NCBI GenBank assembly: GCA_029433415.1
Contig: JAQTIA010000003.1
Span: forward strand, 1,330,501 to 1,394,500
Source of the DNA: Acetobacteraceae bacterium ESL0709
GTDB lineage: Bacteria; Pseudomonadota; Alphaproteobacteria; Acetobacterales; Acetobacteraceae
Length of the DNA stretch: 64,000 nucleotides
Reading direction: 5' to 3'
This document shows positions 29,004 through 38,543 of the stretch, piece after piece. The number at the start of each line of letters is the position of its first letter. The first letter of the stretch is position 1. A program made the translations under genes and the position numbers. The notes below the pieces were generated by a model. The model was not told the DNA's origin. It made no database searches and worked only from the letters and a program-made list of their open reading frames with translations.

Positions 29004-30242
29004 TCAAGAGTTCGTATCGACCAATTTATGGCTGACTTTGGGATCAATCCCCTTGAGCATACCATACCAGTAGAGCCTCGGGAAAATCCTGGTCTTGAAA
29101 TTCCACGCAAAACGGCTTGGCTTGCGCTGATCAAACCGCAAGCTGGAAACAACCTTGCCACCATAGGTGAACTCGGCCAGAACGACATGACCATAAGAGA
29201 CAGTCAATGGGCACGCTCCGTAACCATCATAAGCACCTTCCAAAGGTTCGCCGGAAAGTGAGCTGATGAGGTTCTTAACCACGACAGGAGCCTGCTCACG
29301 CACAGCCGCAGCCGTTTTTGCATTCGGTGTATTGGTCGCGTCACCAAGGCCAAAAATCGTAGCATACTTCTTATGCTGCATCGTCACTGGATCAATATCC
29401 AGCCAGCCAGCCTCGTCTGCTAACGGGCTGCTACGGACGAAATCGGGGGCCGACTGCGGGGGTACGACATGCAGCATATCGAAAGGCCGAACAACAGTCT
29501 GATCCGTCCCTACAATCTGGAAGGTAGCTTCTTTTTTCTGACCATTAACAGCGATGAGATTTTCTTTATAAGCCACCTCAACACCATAATAATCAATCAT
29601 CTTCTGCAAGGATGGGACATAATAGGCAACGCCGAAAAGCCTCACCCCTGCCGTACAGAACTGCGGCTTGACACGATGCAACACGCCTTCACGGCGCCAG
29701 TGATCACATGACAGGTACACTGCTTTCTGCGGAGCTCCTGCACATTTGATCGGCATTACAGGCTGTGTAAAAAGAGCCGTGCCGCCGCTGAAAGTGCGCA
29801 CGCATTCCCACATATAAGCAGCGCCATCACGATAATAATTTGACGCCACGCCATTACGGCCCAGTGTTTCTTTCAAGCCATCAATGGCATCCCAGTTCAA
29901 CTGAATCCCGGGACAGACCACCAAACGGCGATATTCCACGACACTGCCATTTTCAAGGGTAACGGTCATTGCATCTGGCTGGAACGAACGAACGCGGTCA
30001 CGAATCCAGGTTACACCCTGCGGAATCAAACCACCTTCCTGTTTCAATGTGTCTGCCAGAGACATGACACCAGCACCAACCAGAGTCCATCCAGGCTGAT
30101 AAGCGTGCGTAGCCGATGGCTCAATAACGGCAATCGTCAGCTCTGGTCGTGCCCGTCTCAAACGGGCAGCCACAGAGAGCCCGGCGGCCCCACCTCCGAC
30201 AATAACTACAGAATAACGATCTGCGTAAGGGGTGTCTGTCAT
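29004..30242 (-). CDS. sqr: Sulfide:quinone oxidoreductase, type II
   Basis: A 412-residue FAD enzyme that oxidises sulfide at the membrane and feeds electrons to quinone. FAD-binding GGGAAGLSVAARL lies near residue 15. The redox cysteines are in place: C167 in MPIKCAGAPQK and C344 in YGACPLTV, aligning by motif and spacing with Cys201/Cys379 of human SQOR. The stretches MLHVVPPQSAPD and GWLDIDPVTMQHKKY also match that family closely. It likely detoxifies sulfide. Upstream by 14 bases is a DUF3297 gene and then ridA, which may share its promoter. Confidence 0.9.
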   Translation of the reverse strand: MTDTPYADRYSVVIVGGGAAGLSVAARLRRARPELTIAVIEPSATHAYQPGWTLVGAGVMSLADTLKQEGGLIPQGVTWIRDRVRSFQPDAMTVTLENGSVVEYRRLVVCPGIQLNWDAIDGLKETLGRNGVASNYYRDGAAYMWECVRTFSGGTALFTQPVMPIKCAGAPQKAVYLSCDHWRREGVLHRVKPQFCTAGVRLFGVAYYVPSLQKMIDYYGVEVAYKENLIAVNGQKKEATFQIVGTDQTVVRPFDMLHVVPPQSAPDFVRSSPLADEAGWLDIDPVTMQHKKYATIFGLGDATNTPNAKTAAAVREQAPVVVKNLISSLSGEPLEGAYDGYGACPLTVSYGHVVLAEFTYGGKVVSSLRFDQRKPSRFAWNFKTRIFPRLYWYGMLKGIDPKVSHKLVDTNS

Positions 30243-30256
30243 AATCTTATCTCTCC

Positions 30257-30505
30257 TCAGTCTCGGCCTTGTTCTTTAAACCATACTTCCACGGGGCCAG
30301 ACAGTTTCATCGTCATCGGGCGACCGCGTCGGTCCAACGTACGCCCCACAGAAACGCGAATCCAGTTCTCACTGATACAATATTCCTCGACATTGGTCTT
30401 TTCCACGCCCTTAAAACGCACACCAATCCCCCGGTCGAGAATTTCCTCGTTGAAATAAGGACTGTCAGGATAAATCGAAAGACGATCAGGAAGTGTATCT
30501 GTCAT
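30257..30505 (-). CDS. DUF3297 family protein
   Basis: An 82-residue soluble protein matching the small proteobacterial DUF3297 family (start MTDTLPDRLSIYPDSPYF, with GIGVRFKG and VGRTLDRRGRPM). It is charged and has no signal or membrane segment. The function is unknown. It lies 14 bases upstream of sqr and 39 bases downstream of the RidA gene, all on the minus strand, so cotranscription is likely. Confidence 0.85.
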   Translation of the reverse strand: MTDTLPDRLSIYPDSPYFNEEILDRGIGVRFKGVEKTNVEEYCISENWIRVSVGRTLDRRGRPMTMKLSGPVEVWFKEQGRD

Positions 30506-30544
30506 ATTCTGGAACTACCATTTTCCTTAAGTAAAAAACGAAAT

Positions 30545-31030
30545 CTATTTAGAAACCTCAAAAAGAGCTTCCACTTCTACTGGAGCATTCAATGGCAACG
30601 AAGCCACTCCCACAGCTGCGCGAGCATGTCTGCCACTTTCTCCAAACAGGTCTACAGCAAGATCCGATGCACCATTTATGATACGGGCATGATTTTCAAA
30701 CTCTGGCGTACCAGCCACAAATCCACCCAACCGAACAACCCGTTTAATACGGGAAAGATCGCCCCCGAGAGCCAGCTTGGCTTGCGCCAGAATATTGAGA
30801 AAACAGGCACGCGCGCAGGCGATCCCGTCCTCTTCTGTAACATCACGTCCCAGCTTGCCTTTCAGCAGGAGGACTCCTTCGTGAAGAGGCAACTGTCCTG
30901 AGACGACCAGCTGATTCCCGGTTATTACGGCAGGTACGTAGTTCGCTACGGGAGATGCCGCCTGTGGAAGTGTGATCTCAAGCTCGCGAAGACGCGCCTC
31001 GACATCATATGACTTGAGATTACCAGACAT
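30545..31030 (-). CDS. RidA/YjgF family protein
   Basis: A 161-residue member of the Rid family; the archetype RidA hydrolyses reactive enamine/imine intermediates. The conserved core VVSGQLPL..., GDLSRIKRVVRLGGFV and GRHARAAVGVASLPLNAPVEVE includes the Arg that binds carboxylate in RidA. It is longer than the roughly 128-residue E. coli form because of a longer N-terminus and belongs to the 150-160 residue subgroup, whose substrate is less certain. Confidence 0.88.
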   Translation of the reverse strand: MSGNLKSYDVEARLRELEITLPQAASPVANYVPAVITGNQLVVSGQLPLHEGVLLLKGKLGRDVTEEDGIACARACFLNILAQAKLALGGDLSRIKRVVRLGGFVAGTPEFENHARIINGASDLAVDLFGESGRHARAAVGVASLPLNAPVEVEALFEVSK

Positions 31031-31109
31031 TTCTGTTCATCCTTTGTTTAATTTCTTGCCTATTAAATTGCGCTTCCATTGCGTGAATAACAAGTCCTTT
31101 CAGCATCAT

Positions 31110-32867
31110 TCAGACAGAAAAACGATCTTCTCCCGCCAGTTCACGACGAGAGCGCTCGAGTTCAGCTGCGTAACGGCGCAGGGCATAAGCCTCGCCTAGC
31201 TGCCCCACAACGACACATGAGACCAGATCCTCAACGACAACCAGAGCATCGACCTCAAACTTCACAAATAACGACGCCGCGTCCTTAATATTCATCTGTG
31301 GCGTCAACATGGCATTTTTCCACCCGGCAAGGGCCCCAATCACCTTATCTCCGTCATGACAGGCATGTAAATCAATAATGGAAACCATTCCCTGATAACG
31401 CCCCGTTCCATCAATCAATATAATACGATTACCAGTTCCCAACGGAAAAAGACTCTGTGCCTGAGAAACCGAAACCGAGGGATGAAGACTACGAAACGTA
31501 ACACGCATAAGGCTCTGGACTGTCAGGGATCTGATCCATCCAACATCTACCGCCGAACGGATGGACTCCCCACGCAAATGGAAACGCCAGGTCGCAAAAC
31601 TGTAACCAAACAGGCGTCTTGTCGTCAGAAACGACAATATCGCTGACAGAATAAGGATAGGACCAAGAGAAACCTGACCTATCATTTCCAGAATCATGCT
31701 TATGATCGTCATGGGCGCACCGATAATCGCCACGGCCATCGCACTCATACCGATCAGGGCACAGAATGTAATATTATCTGGAGCCAGTCCATATGGCGCC
31801 AGAACAGTTCCAAACCCTGTCCCCGCCAGAGACCCCAGATAGAGTGAAGCAAAAAACAACCCCCCTCTAAAACCTGAACCAATCGACAGGCTAGAAGCCA
31901 ATGCCTTGGCGACCAATAAAAACAATGTTGCCGATGCTAGGACTTTTCCCTCAAGGACAAGACGCATTGCTTCATGACCTGCCGAGAGTACTGATGGACT
32001 CCAGGCCGCTAGCGTACCGACAGCCAATCCCCCCCATAGAGACTTGGTCCATTGGGGACCAGGCAAGCGCCGGAACAGTGCTTCGCTCTGCGTCACACCA
32101 TACATAATCAGAATGGCAATCAGAGAACACAATACACTGAGGATAATCACGCCGGGTGCTTCATGCCATTCTATCGGAGGCAGGTGAGGGATTCTCACAT
32201 CATTATGAAGCCCCCCAGCAAAATTAACGACAGCAAGTCCCGTAATGGAAGCAACCGCAACAGGACAGAGAGAGACCAGAGAATATGTGCCAATTACCAA
32301 TTCGAATGCATAAAACGCTCCGGCAATAGGCGCATCAAAGGCTGATCCAATAGCCCCTGCGGCCCCGGCTCCTACCAGAATACGAAGGTCTTCACGCCGC
32401 ACCCTGAAAGAACGTCCCAGAAAAGACCCTAAAGACGCTGCAATCTGGGTAAAACCGGCTTCAAGCCCAATAGAAGCTCCCACACCGTTGGAAATAAGCG
32501 TTTGCGCTACAACAACCAGACTGTCACGCACAGACATTCTGCCACCATGAAGCGCGTTAGCTTCAATAGGATCAACGGGACGTCTTTTGAGAATGGTTCC
32601 AACCCAGATGGTAAAAAGCCCCACAGCTATTCCGCCGCCGCCCAAAACGATCAAACAACGCCATAAGGGGAGAGAGGTTAATCCGGAAAGACGACCTCCA
32701 TTATCCAGTCCATAAAAAAGAGCATGAGCCATAAGCGTCAGGCGCGTTATGATGAGGACACAGCACCCCCCCAACGCTCCAATAACAGCTGCAAGCAACG
32801 TCAAACCTATTTCACTTTGCCTGACCAGGACACGCAGAGCAAAGGGAGCGTAAGATTTCATGCGCAT
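31110..32867 (-). CDS. ClC-family chloride channel/antiporter with C-terminal CBS domains
   Basis: About 585 residues from the ATG at 32867 (M17 at 32861 is also possible). Residues 15-430 form the ClC membrane domain, with GVGASIGLEAGFTQ in place of GREGP and GSGFRGGLFFASLYLG for the second anion loop. The gating Glu is kept but the usual GSGIP loop is replaced by a VDPIEANALHGGR segment. The C-terminal 130 residues look like a CBS pair (GRYQGMVSIIDLH, VEDLVSCVVVGQL). Chloride/proton exchange or another anion is likely. Upstream of ridA on the same strand. Confidence 0.85.
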   Translation of the reverse strand: MRMKSYAPFALRVLVRQSEIGLTLLAAVIGALGGCCVLIITRLTLMAHALFYGLDNGGRLSGLTSLPLWRCLIVLGGGGIAVGLFTIWVGTILKRRPVDPIEANALHGGRMSVRDSLVVVAQTLISNGVGASIGLEAGFTQIAASLGSFLGRSFRVRREDLRILVGAGAAGAIGSAFDAPIAGAFYAFELVIGTYSLVSLCPVAVASITGLAVVNFAGGLHNDVRIPHLPPIEWHEAPGVIILSVLCSLIAILIMYGVTQSEALFRRLPGPQWTKSLWGGLAVGTLAAWSPSVLSAGHEAMRLVLEGKVLASATLFLLVAKALASSLSIGSGFRGGLFFASLYLGSLAGTGFGTVLAPYGLAPDNITFCALIGMSAMAVAIIGAPMTIISMILEMIGQVSLGPILILSAILSFLTTRRLFGYSFATWRFHLRGESIRSAVDVGWIRSLTVQSLMRVTFRSLHPSVSVSQAQSLFPLGTGNRIILIDGTGRYQGMVSIIDLHACHDGDKVIGALAGWKNAMLTPQMNIKDAASLFVKFEVDALVVVEDLVSCVVVGQLGEAYALRRYAAELERSRRELAGEDRFSV

Positions 32868-33061
32868 CCCGTCACTCGTCCAACATATGAGGGCTTTGTC
32901 TCGCCACAACGAAAAACAGTCTGTGCCTTTCGGTGATTCAACAAGGAAGATAAAATAGGCATCCCGAATAAAACTTTCTGGTCTTTCTTTATCGTGTCAT
33001 GCGACTAAGATTGGACTCCAGCTTAACACCATTTTACATAGTTATATAGAAGGTTTTTTTT

Positions 33062-33970
33062 ATGAGCATCTTTCATTCCGACATCTGGAAGATTGGTATT
33101 ATAGAAGCGCCTCTTACAGAAATTCTGGCGGCAGGATCGCTTTCACCATTCTCCGTTCACTGGCTTCCTGAAGCCGGGCCGTTCCGTTTTCTGGCTGATC
33201 CCTTCGGCTTCTGGCGTAACGGGACTCTCTACTGTTTTGCCGAATATTATGACTACCGCACTCGGAAAGGGAACATCAAAGCATTTGTCCTTGATGATCA
33301 GTTCCGAGTCCTTGAACAACGCACAGTCCTATCCGAGCCCTGGCATTTATCTTATCCACAGATTATTGAAGATAATGGGACTATATATATGCTCCCCGAA
33401 AGCTATAAATCAGGGAAGCTGACGCTCTATCGCGCCAGAAATTTCCCATGGGAATGGGAAAAAGTGCCCGAATTCACCTTTCCTCATGCCGCCATTGATG
33501 CCACGCCTTTAAAAATAGGGGGAAAATGGTGGATGTTTTATGCTCCCCCATCTCCTGCGTCCGCACGGACAGGTGCCCTTATGGTTGCCCATTCCGACAC
33601 TCTCTTCGGACCATGGCATGATCTGACACCTCATTCTCTCCATACAGGAAAAGGCAACAGCCGTATGGGAGGCACAGCCTTCTGCCTAAAGGACCAGCTT
33701 TTCCTTCCCACACAAAACTGTCTGAAGACCTACGGGGGCAGTATAGAATTTATCCACACTACTCTGCCCCTTCATACAGAAAGCCGCTTTATAAGCGACG
33801 TTTCTATCGTCCCGTTGAACTCCTTCCATCCGTTCACAGCGGGAGTTCACACCTTGTCAGCAGCTGGGAATGTAACTTTCCTGGACGCCAAATATATATC
33901 CCGTAATTTCCTTTATCGCAGCCTGATTGATCTCAAACGCCGGATTTTCGGGAAGGCTCAGAAAAAATAA
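33062..33970 (+). CDS. GINT1-like five-bladed propeller protein
   Basis: A 302-residue protein that resembles the N-terminal domain of glucosamine inositolphosphorylceramide transferases and the GH43-like propellers: WLPEAGPFRFLADPFGF, YYDYRTRKGNI, LSYPQIIEDNGTIYMLPES, and AIDATPLKIGGKWWMFYA. Acidic residues at blade starts (DP, E, D) resemble glycoside-binding centres. There is no signal peptide. AAGG lies ahead of the ATG. The 3' end overlaps a convergent GT4 glycosyltransferase gene by 38 bases. A role in sugar transfer or glycan processing is inferred from family resemblance only. Confidence 0.7.
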   Translation: MSIFHSDIWKIGIIEAPLTEILAAGSLSPFSVHWLPEAGPFRFLADPFGFWRNGTLYCFAEYYDYRTRKGNIKAFVLDDQFRVLEQRTVLSEPWHLSYPQIIEDNGTIYMLPESYKSGKLTLYRARNFPWEWEKVPEFTFPHAAIDATPLKIGGKWWMFYAPPSPASARTGALMVAHSDTLFGPWHDLTPHSLHTGKGNSRMGGTAFCLKDQLFLPTQNCLKTYGGSIEFIHTTLPLHTESRFISDVSIVPLNSFHPFTAGVHTLSAAGNVTFLDAKYISRNFLYRSLIDLKRRIFGKAQKK

Positions 33971-35057
33971 GATATCCTATACGCTTTAACACCTCCTGCC
34001 CGGCCTTTTCGAAGGCAGCTTTGCTATAATAACGGTGCGTATAGTCCAACGCATTTTGACTCTTCTCTTCTAAAAGAGCCGGCTTTTCGAAGATATCTTT
34101 TAAAGCGTTGCAAATAGCCCAAGGAATGTCCCCGTCTAAAACAAAACCCACATCATTCTTCAGACTGGACTGCATTTCCCCAACGGGTGTCGCCAACAAA
34201 GGTAAACCCGTTGATAAAGCTTCATGAGCTGCCATACACATTCCTTCATATTCAGAAGGTTGTGCATACAGATCCAATGTGTTCAGATAATTATAAACAT
34301 CGGGAGAATAGCCTAAAAGCTTCACACATTTCTCAAGACCCTTATCCCTGATTTTTTTTTCTATATTGAGCCTGTCAGGTCCCTCACCCAAAATGGAGAC
34401 CAGCACTTTATTGGCATATTGCGGGTAAGTTTCCCTGAAAAGCGCGATCCCTTCCAAAAAAAGAGGATAGTTTTTGATCTTGTCAAGCCGGCCTATTGAC
34501 CCAATTCTGAGTGGTTCTACTCCAGTCCAGGCTTTACGAACTCCCCTTTCCACCTCACAACAAAAAAGCGGCCAGACAATTATCTTTGACGGCGGGATTT
34601 TCATCACATTCTGAACAAAGTCTCCCACACTGGGAGAATCAGCAATCCACAATTTACTGAAATGCATCGTACGGGCAGTCGTACGTTTCAAATTAGCGCT
34701 ATGCTTCCAGCTGATAACGGGTATCCCTAAAAGCTTCCCTACAATCTGCCCGACAAAGCCGCCTGTTGTAAGTGACGTCATGATAATATCAGGACGGCCT
34801 GTTTTTTTTAACAATGTTATAAATTTCCAAATAATCTTCGCTTTATTAACTGGTTTATGAAAAAGTGTATGACATGGAAATCCGGCTGCTTCAAAACGCT
34901 GAGCAGAAAGCATATCTCCGGGACGGCAAGCAGTGATATCTATTTGATAACCAGCCTCACGTAACATCTGCAAAACTGGAATCATTGCAAACCCTGTACC
35001 ACCACCTTCGAAACTCTTGACCAAATAATGTATTTTCATAATGCGCGTTACACTCAT
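33933..35057 (-). CDS. GT4-family glycosyltransferase
   Basis: About 374 residues. The start could be the ATG at 35057 or the one at 35039 (MKIHYLVKSFEGGG, the natural family beginning); no strong ribosome site separates them. The GT-B fold is seen in the N-terminal GGGTGFA loop and the C-terminal IGSIGRLDKIKNYPLFLEG, VSILGEGPDR and the EYEGMCMAAHEALSTGLPLLATPVG donor site (EX7E). A retaining transferase for surface polysaccharide or lipid is likely. Its end overlaps the propeller gene of opposite strand. Confidence 0.85.
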   Translation of the reverse strand: MSVTRIMKIHYLVKSFEGGGTGFAMIPVLQMLREAGYQIDITACRPGDMLSAQRFEAAGFPCHTLFHKPVNKAKIIWKFITLLKKTGRPDIIMTSLTTGGFVGQIVGKLLGIPVISWKHSANLKRTTARTMHFSKLWIADSPSVGDFVQNVMKIPPSKIIVWPLFCCEVERGVRKAWTGVEPLRIGSIGRLDKIKNYPLFLEGIALFRETYPQYANKVLVSILGEGPDRLNIEKKIRDKGLEKCVKLLGYSPDVYNYLNTLDLYAQPSEYEGMCMAAHEALSTGLPLLATPVGEMQSSLKNDVGFVLDGDIPWAICNALKDIFEKPALLEEKSQNALDYTHRYYSKAAFEKAGQEVLKRIGYLIFSEPSRKSGV

Positions 35058-35163
35058 ACTGCTCAAAAAACACTGGCTTTTCGCGATTATAGGATAAACG
35101 CGTAGCATCCTTTAATTAAAAGAACGCAATATCATTTTAATGTACAAATCAAAGGATCACCCT

Positions 35164-35952
35164 ATGCGTCTTTCTGTCCTCGAAACTGGTGGAGCTAGCG
35201 CCGCCTCGCAAAGTAATGTCATCCTCCTTCATGGTTTGCTCGGTCGCGCTCGCAATCTGGGGATATTACAGAGAGCACTGAGTCCCTTTTTTCGCACTAT
35301 TTCCCTAGACTTACGCTCTCATGGAAGCAGCCCCCATGATGTGATGACCTACCCTTCAATGGTAGAAGATGTCCTCGAAACTCTTGATCAGTTGAACATC
35401 CATAAAGCTGCTTTTTTCGGGCATTCCATGGGCGGGAAGGTCGCCATGGCACTGGCGCTTTCAGCGCCTGAACGCGTCACGAAATTATGCGTTGCTGATA
35501 TCGCTCCCGCCCCCATGCACCACGGCAGCAGACAACTGATTGAAACGCTTTCCACTCTCTCACTGCCAGCCCTTCAGAACCGGACAGAATTACGGAACTT
35601 CCTCCTCCCCTCTTGCGGCAATGACGATATCGCCAATCTGGTCGGACAAAATATTTCCCCTGGCGCACCTGCTCAGTGGGACATTGGCTTTGATGACATC
35701 ACCCGAAGCCTTGATGCCATTGAAGGATGGCCCTCGACCCTTTTAACCCGACACTGGGACGGGCCGGTTCTTTTCATCAAGGGTGAGTTCTCGCCTTACA
35801 TAGAACCACAACACCATGATCTTATCCACAAACTTTTCCCCAAGGCAAAAATCCGTACCCTCGCCGGAACAAACCATTGGTTACACATCGAAAAACCGGT
35901 CCTTTTTAACCAGATGGTTCTTGATTTTTTTGAAGGGCGCCACGCTTCCTGA
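35164..35952 (+). CDS. Alpha/beta-hydrolase (YbfF-like esterase)
   Basis: About 262 residues from the ATG at 35164, which has AAGGA upstream. The oxyanion segment LLHGLLGRARN, LDLRSHGSSPH, the nucleophile elbow GHSMGGK (Ser88) and the catalytic His in GTNHWLHIEKP are all present. The layout matches the YbfF/abhydrolase-11 esterases, which act on short acyl or acyl-CoA esters. The substrate is not shown. It ends 48 bases before the convergent end of the AroE-like gene. Confidence 0.88.
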   Translation: MRLSVLETGGASAASQSNVILLHGLLGRARNLGILQRALSPFFRTISLDLRSHGSSPHDVMTYPSMVEDVLETLDQLNIHKAAFFGHSMGGKVAMALALSAPERVTKLCVADIAPAPMHHGSRQLIETLSTLSLPALQNRTELRNFLLPSCGNDDIANLVGQNISPGAPAQWDIGFDDITRSLDAIEGWPSTLLTRHWDGPVLFIKGEFSPYIEPQHHDLIHKLFPKAKIRTLAGTNHWLHIEKPVLFNQMVLDFFEGRHAS

Positions 35953-35999
35953 CGACTCGAAACGCCCAGCTTTACGGGAAAAACGACTCGGCCTTTTAC

Positions 36000-36848
36000 C
36001 TAAAGGCCCAGATCCAGAAGGGCTTGTCTCATAACAGTTGCATCCACATCGACGCCGGTCCAATATTTAATCCCGAGCACCCCTTGCTGCACCAACATCC
36101 CCAAACCATCCACAGTTACACAACCGCGCTCCTTTGCTCCTTTAAGGAAGCGCGTTAAAGGCGGGTTGGGTATGCCATCAGCAACAACAACTGTCGGCTG
36201 TAATGTCGTAAGATCAACATTTGGCAGTGTCTCTATATCGGGATAAAGCCCTATTGAAGTCGCATTAATTAAAATGTCTGTATCTTCAGAAACTTGGAGA
36301 GCTTTATCCCATTTGATAAAATCAGCCTTGGCTGATGTCTTGTCACAAATCAGCTGCGTCAAATCTTTACCCCGCTGCTCATTACGATTAACAATGGTAA
36401 GTTCTGCAGCCCCTGCAAGAGCCAGCTCGACCCCCACGGCACGCGCTGCACCCCCTGCTCCCAACAGGACGATCTTTTTTCCTTTAGGATCAATGACCGC
36501 CTTCAATGCCTGAACAAATCCCTTTCCGTCAGTATTTTCGCCGATAAGACGCCCATCACGATTAATGACTGTATTGACAGCGCCTATAATCCGGGCGGAT
36601 TCTCCCAACTGGTCGAGATAATCAACGACTCTTACCTTATGAGGAATGGAGCAATTAAAGCCTTTCCATCCCATGGCCAGCGCCCCTTTAACAGCTTTTT
36701 CAAGGTTTTCGGGACTGACCTCACAATTAATATAACGCCAGTGCAACCCATGATGACGGTAGGCTGCTTCGACCATCACCATCGTGGGATTCTCAGAGGC
36801 AGGCTGTGCAAATGAGCCGGTCAGAGAGGGGAGGAAATCATGGGCCAT
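36000..36848 (-). CDS. Shikimate dehydrogenase family protein (AroE paralogue type)
   Basis: A 282-residue NAD(P)-dependent dehydrogenase from the ATG at 36848 (AAGGA site). It keeps the catalytic Lys in NCSIPHK, the GENTDGKGF motif and the GAGGAARAVG nucleotide loop. The shikimate-binding SxSP loop of AroE is changed to SENP (in FAQPASENPT). It could be the biosynthetic enzyme of this organism or a quinate/shikimate catabolic paralogue. It follows a GMC oxidoreductase gene by 17 bases, which favours a coupled oxidation pathway over a housekeeping role, but this is inference. Confidence 0.8.
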   Translation of the reverse strand: MAHDFLPSLTGSFAQPASENPTMVMVEAAYRHHGLHWRYINCEVSPENLEKAVKGALAMGWKGFNCSIPHKVRVVDYLDQLGESARIIGAVNTVINRDGRLIGENTDGKGFVQALKAVIDPKGKKIVLLGAGGAARAVGVELALAGAAELTIVNRNEQRGKDLTQLICDKTSAKADFIKWDKALQVSEDTDILINATSIGLYPDIETLPNVDLTTLQPTVVVADGIPNPPLTRFLKGAKERGCVTVDGLGMLVQQGVLGIKYWTGVDVDATVMRQALLDLGL

Positions 36849-36865
36849 AATTCTTTTCCTTCTTG

Positions 36866-38419
36866 TCAAACAACCTTGGCGGCCAAACGGTCTTTTTGCC
36901 ACAATTCTTTCAGATGATCGCCGACACGCAATGCTTGTGCAGCAATCGTCAAGGCCGGATTCAGCGCCGCAGACGAGGGGAAAAACCCACCATCCACGAC
37001 ATAAAGATTGGGATGATCATGTGCCTGACAGAAAGCATTAAGTACCGAACGTTTGGGATCCTGACCCATACGCACGGTCCCACATTGATGAGACGGCGCC
37101 TCTATGCCGAAACTATGACGCAATATCACCGGAAAGCCAAGCTTCCTCAACTTGTGGCGCATCGCCTTGACGAAACGGTCATGCCCAGGCCACCCTCCAG
37201 GATGATAGGCAATTTCCACTTCGCCCTCTCTGGTGAGACGGACCTGACTGTCAGATTTAGGCAAATCTTCGGACATCATAAGCCAGTCGACCGTATGATG
37301 ACCGAACATATCAGCAAAAGATACCGGGAAATTCCTGTGGATAGAGCGAATCATAGCACCTTGAATTTTCCCCAGCATCTGGATATTGCCACGCGCCCCC
37401 GAATCTCCTGGAAGACCATAATAAAAATCATTCACTGAAACAGTTTTGGGGAAATTTGTCCTGTTTTCAGAAAAGGGCAGAATACCGATCAATCCTGTCA
37501 GATGATGATTCATGAGATGCCGCCCTACCACGCCAGACCTGTTTGCCACACCATGCGGATTTTTTTCTGAAGCTGATCGTAACAGGATCAAGGCTGAATT
37601 GATCGCCCCGGCACTAAGAACAAAAAGAGGTGCCTCAATAACCTGCTTTTTGCCGTTATGTTCTATCTCCACTCCCTTGATCGCTTTTCCCTCTCCGTCC
37701 GTAATAAGGCGCTGCACTTTTGCATTCGTCCATAACGTGACATTCGGTCGATCCAGAATACGCTTTAACAAGCTTGTTTCAGCATCTCCTTTCGCATCAA
37801 TCATACAGGGGAAAGCATCGCAGGTTCCGCAACGCTCGCAGGCGCCACCATCTCCATAATCTATGGCAGAAGGCATATGAAAAGGTCTCAGGCCTTGTCT
37901 GGCAAGTCCTGCTACCATACGAGCAATAACAGGTTCATGAGGGATCGCCGGGTGCGGATAATTTCCTGAACGAGGTGGTTCCGTTGGATCAACACCCGCC
38001 TCGCCGCGTACGCCAAAAAGCGCTTCAGCCTGCGCATAATAAGGCTCAAGATCACTGTAGGAAATAGGCCAGGCAGGTGAAATACCATCATCAAAATGAG
38101 TTTCCTCAAAATCACTTTCACGAAAACGGAACATCGCCGTTCCGTAGAATTTGGTATGACCCCCTACATAATAATACTGTCCAGGACGAAAATGAGAGCC
38201 ATCTTCTCGGCACCACTCTTCAGTCGTGCGATAACGATTCTGAATAAAGACCGCCTCTGCCTCCCTGTTTTGCACCTCTTTTGGTAGAAAATCACCACGC
38301 TCAAGAATCAGGATACGCGCGCCTGTCGCAGCAAGCTGGTAGGCAACGCTCCCGCCCCCAACACCAGAACCGATAATCACAATATCCGGCTTTATAGCGT
38401 CTTCTTCATGTGAACTCAT
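36866..38419 (-). CDS. GMC-family FAD oxidoreductase
   Basis: A 517-residue flavoprotein. FAD-binding GSGVGGGSVAYQLA at residues 17-30 and ILERG are followed by the substrate domain and the C-terminal GMC signatures HQCGTVRMG (catalytic His) and NPALTIAAQALRVGDHL. A Cys cluster, CERCGTCDAFPC (about residues 205-216), is like that of the gluconate/sorbitol dehydrogenase group. There is no signal peptide or Tat motif, so it is probably cytoplasmic or membrane-associated. It oxidises an alcohol or sugar acid that is unidentified. The start has a GGGGAT site. A divergent AraC regulator lies 125 bases away. Confidence 0.85.
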   Translation of the reverse strand: MSSHEEDAIKPDIVIIGSGVGGGSVAYQLAATGARILILERGDFLPKEVQNREAEAVFIQNRYRTTEEWCREDGSHFRPGQYYYVGGHTKFYGTAMFRFRESDFEETHFDDGISPAWPISYSDLEPYYAQAEALFGVRGEAGVDPTEPPRSGNYPHPAIPHEPVIARMVAGLARQGLRPFHMPSAIDYGDGGACERCGTCDAFPCMIDAKGDAETSLLKRILDRPNVTLWTNAKVQRLITDGEGKAIKGVEIEHNGKKQVIEAPLFVLSAGAINSALILLRSASEKNPHGVANRSGVVGRHLMNHHLTGLIGILPFSENRTNFPKTVSVNDFYYGLPGDSGARGNIQMLGKIQGAMIRSIHRNFPVSFADMFGHHTVDWLMMSEDLPKSDSQVRLTREGEVEIAYHPGGWPGHDRFVKAMRHKLRKLGFPVILRHSFGIEAPSHQCGTVRMGQDPKRSVLNAFCQAHDHPNLYVVDGGFFPSSAALNPALTIAAQALRVGDHLKELWQKDRLAAKVV

Positions 38420-38543
38420 AATTATCCCCGTATATTACGCACCCACTGCACGGTAAGGATTTATAGAAAATATTCCATTCACGAGAGCCGCAAAGATTTG
38501 TATGATTGCCGCATAATTGAATGCCTGTTCAGGATATTCTCAA

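Noticed and set aside
29337-29345. SQR appeared to lack its second redox cysteine because the GDC seen in human SQOR is GDA here.
   Set aside because: Counting residues shows that the human redox Cys379 is in the SCPL motif. The matching Cys344 in GACPL is present here, so the enzyme looks normal.
30269-30901. Open plus-strand frame across DUF3297 and RidA.
   Set aside because: Antisense to two conserved families; Lys/Thr/Ser-rich output without homology.
36863-37438. Open plus-strand frame opposite the GMC oxidoreductase gene.
   Set aside because: Antisense to a gene with clear GMC motifs; no family resemblance or ribosome site.
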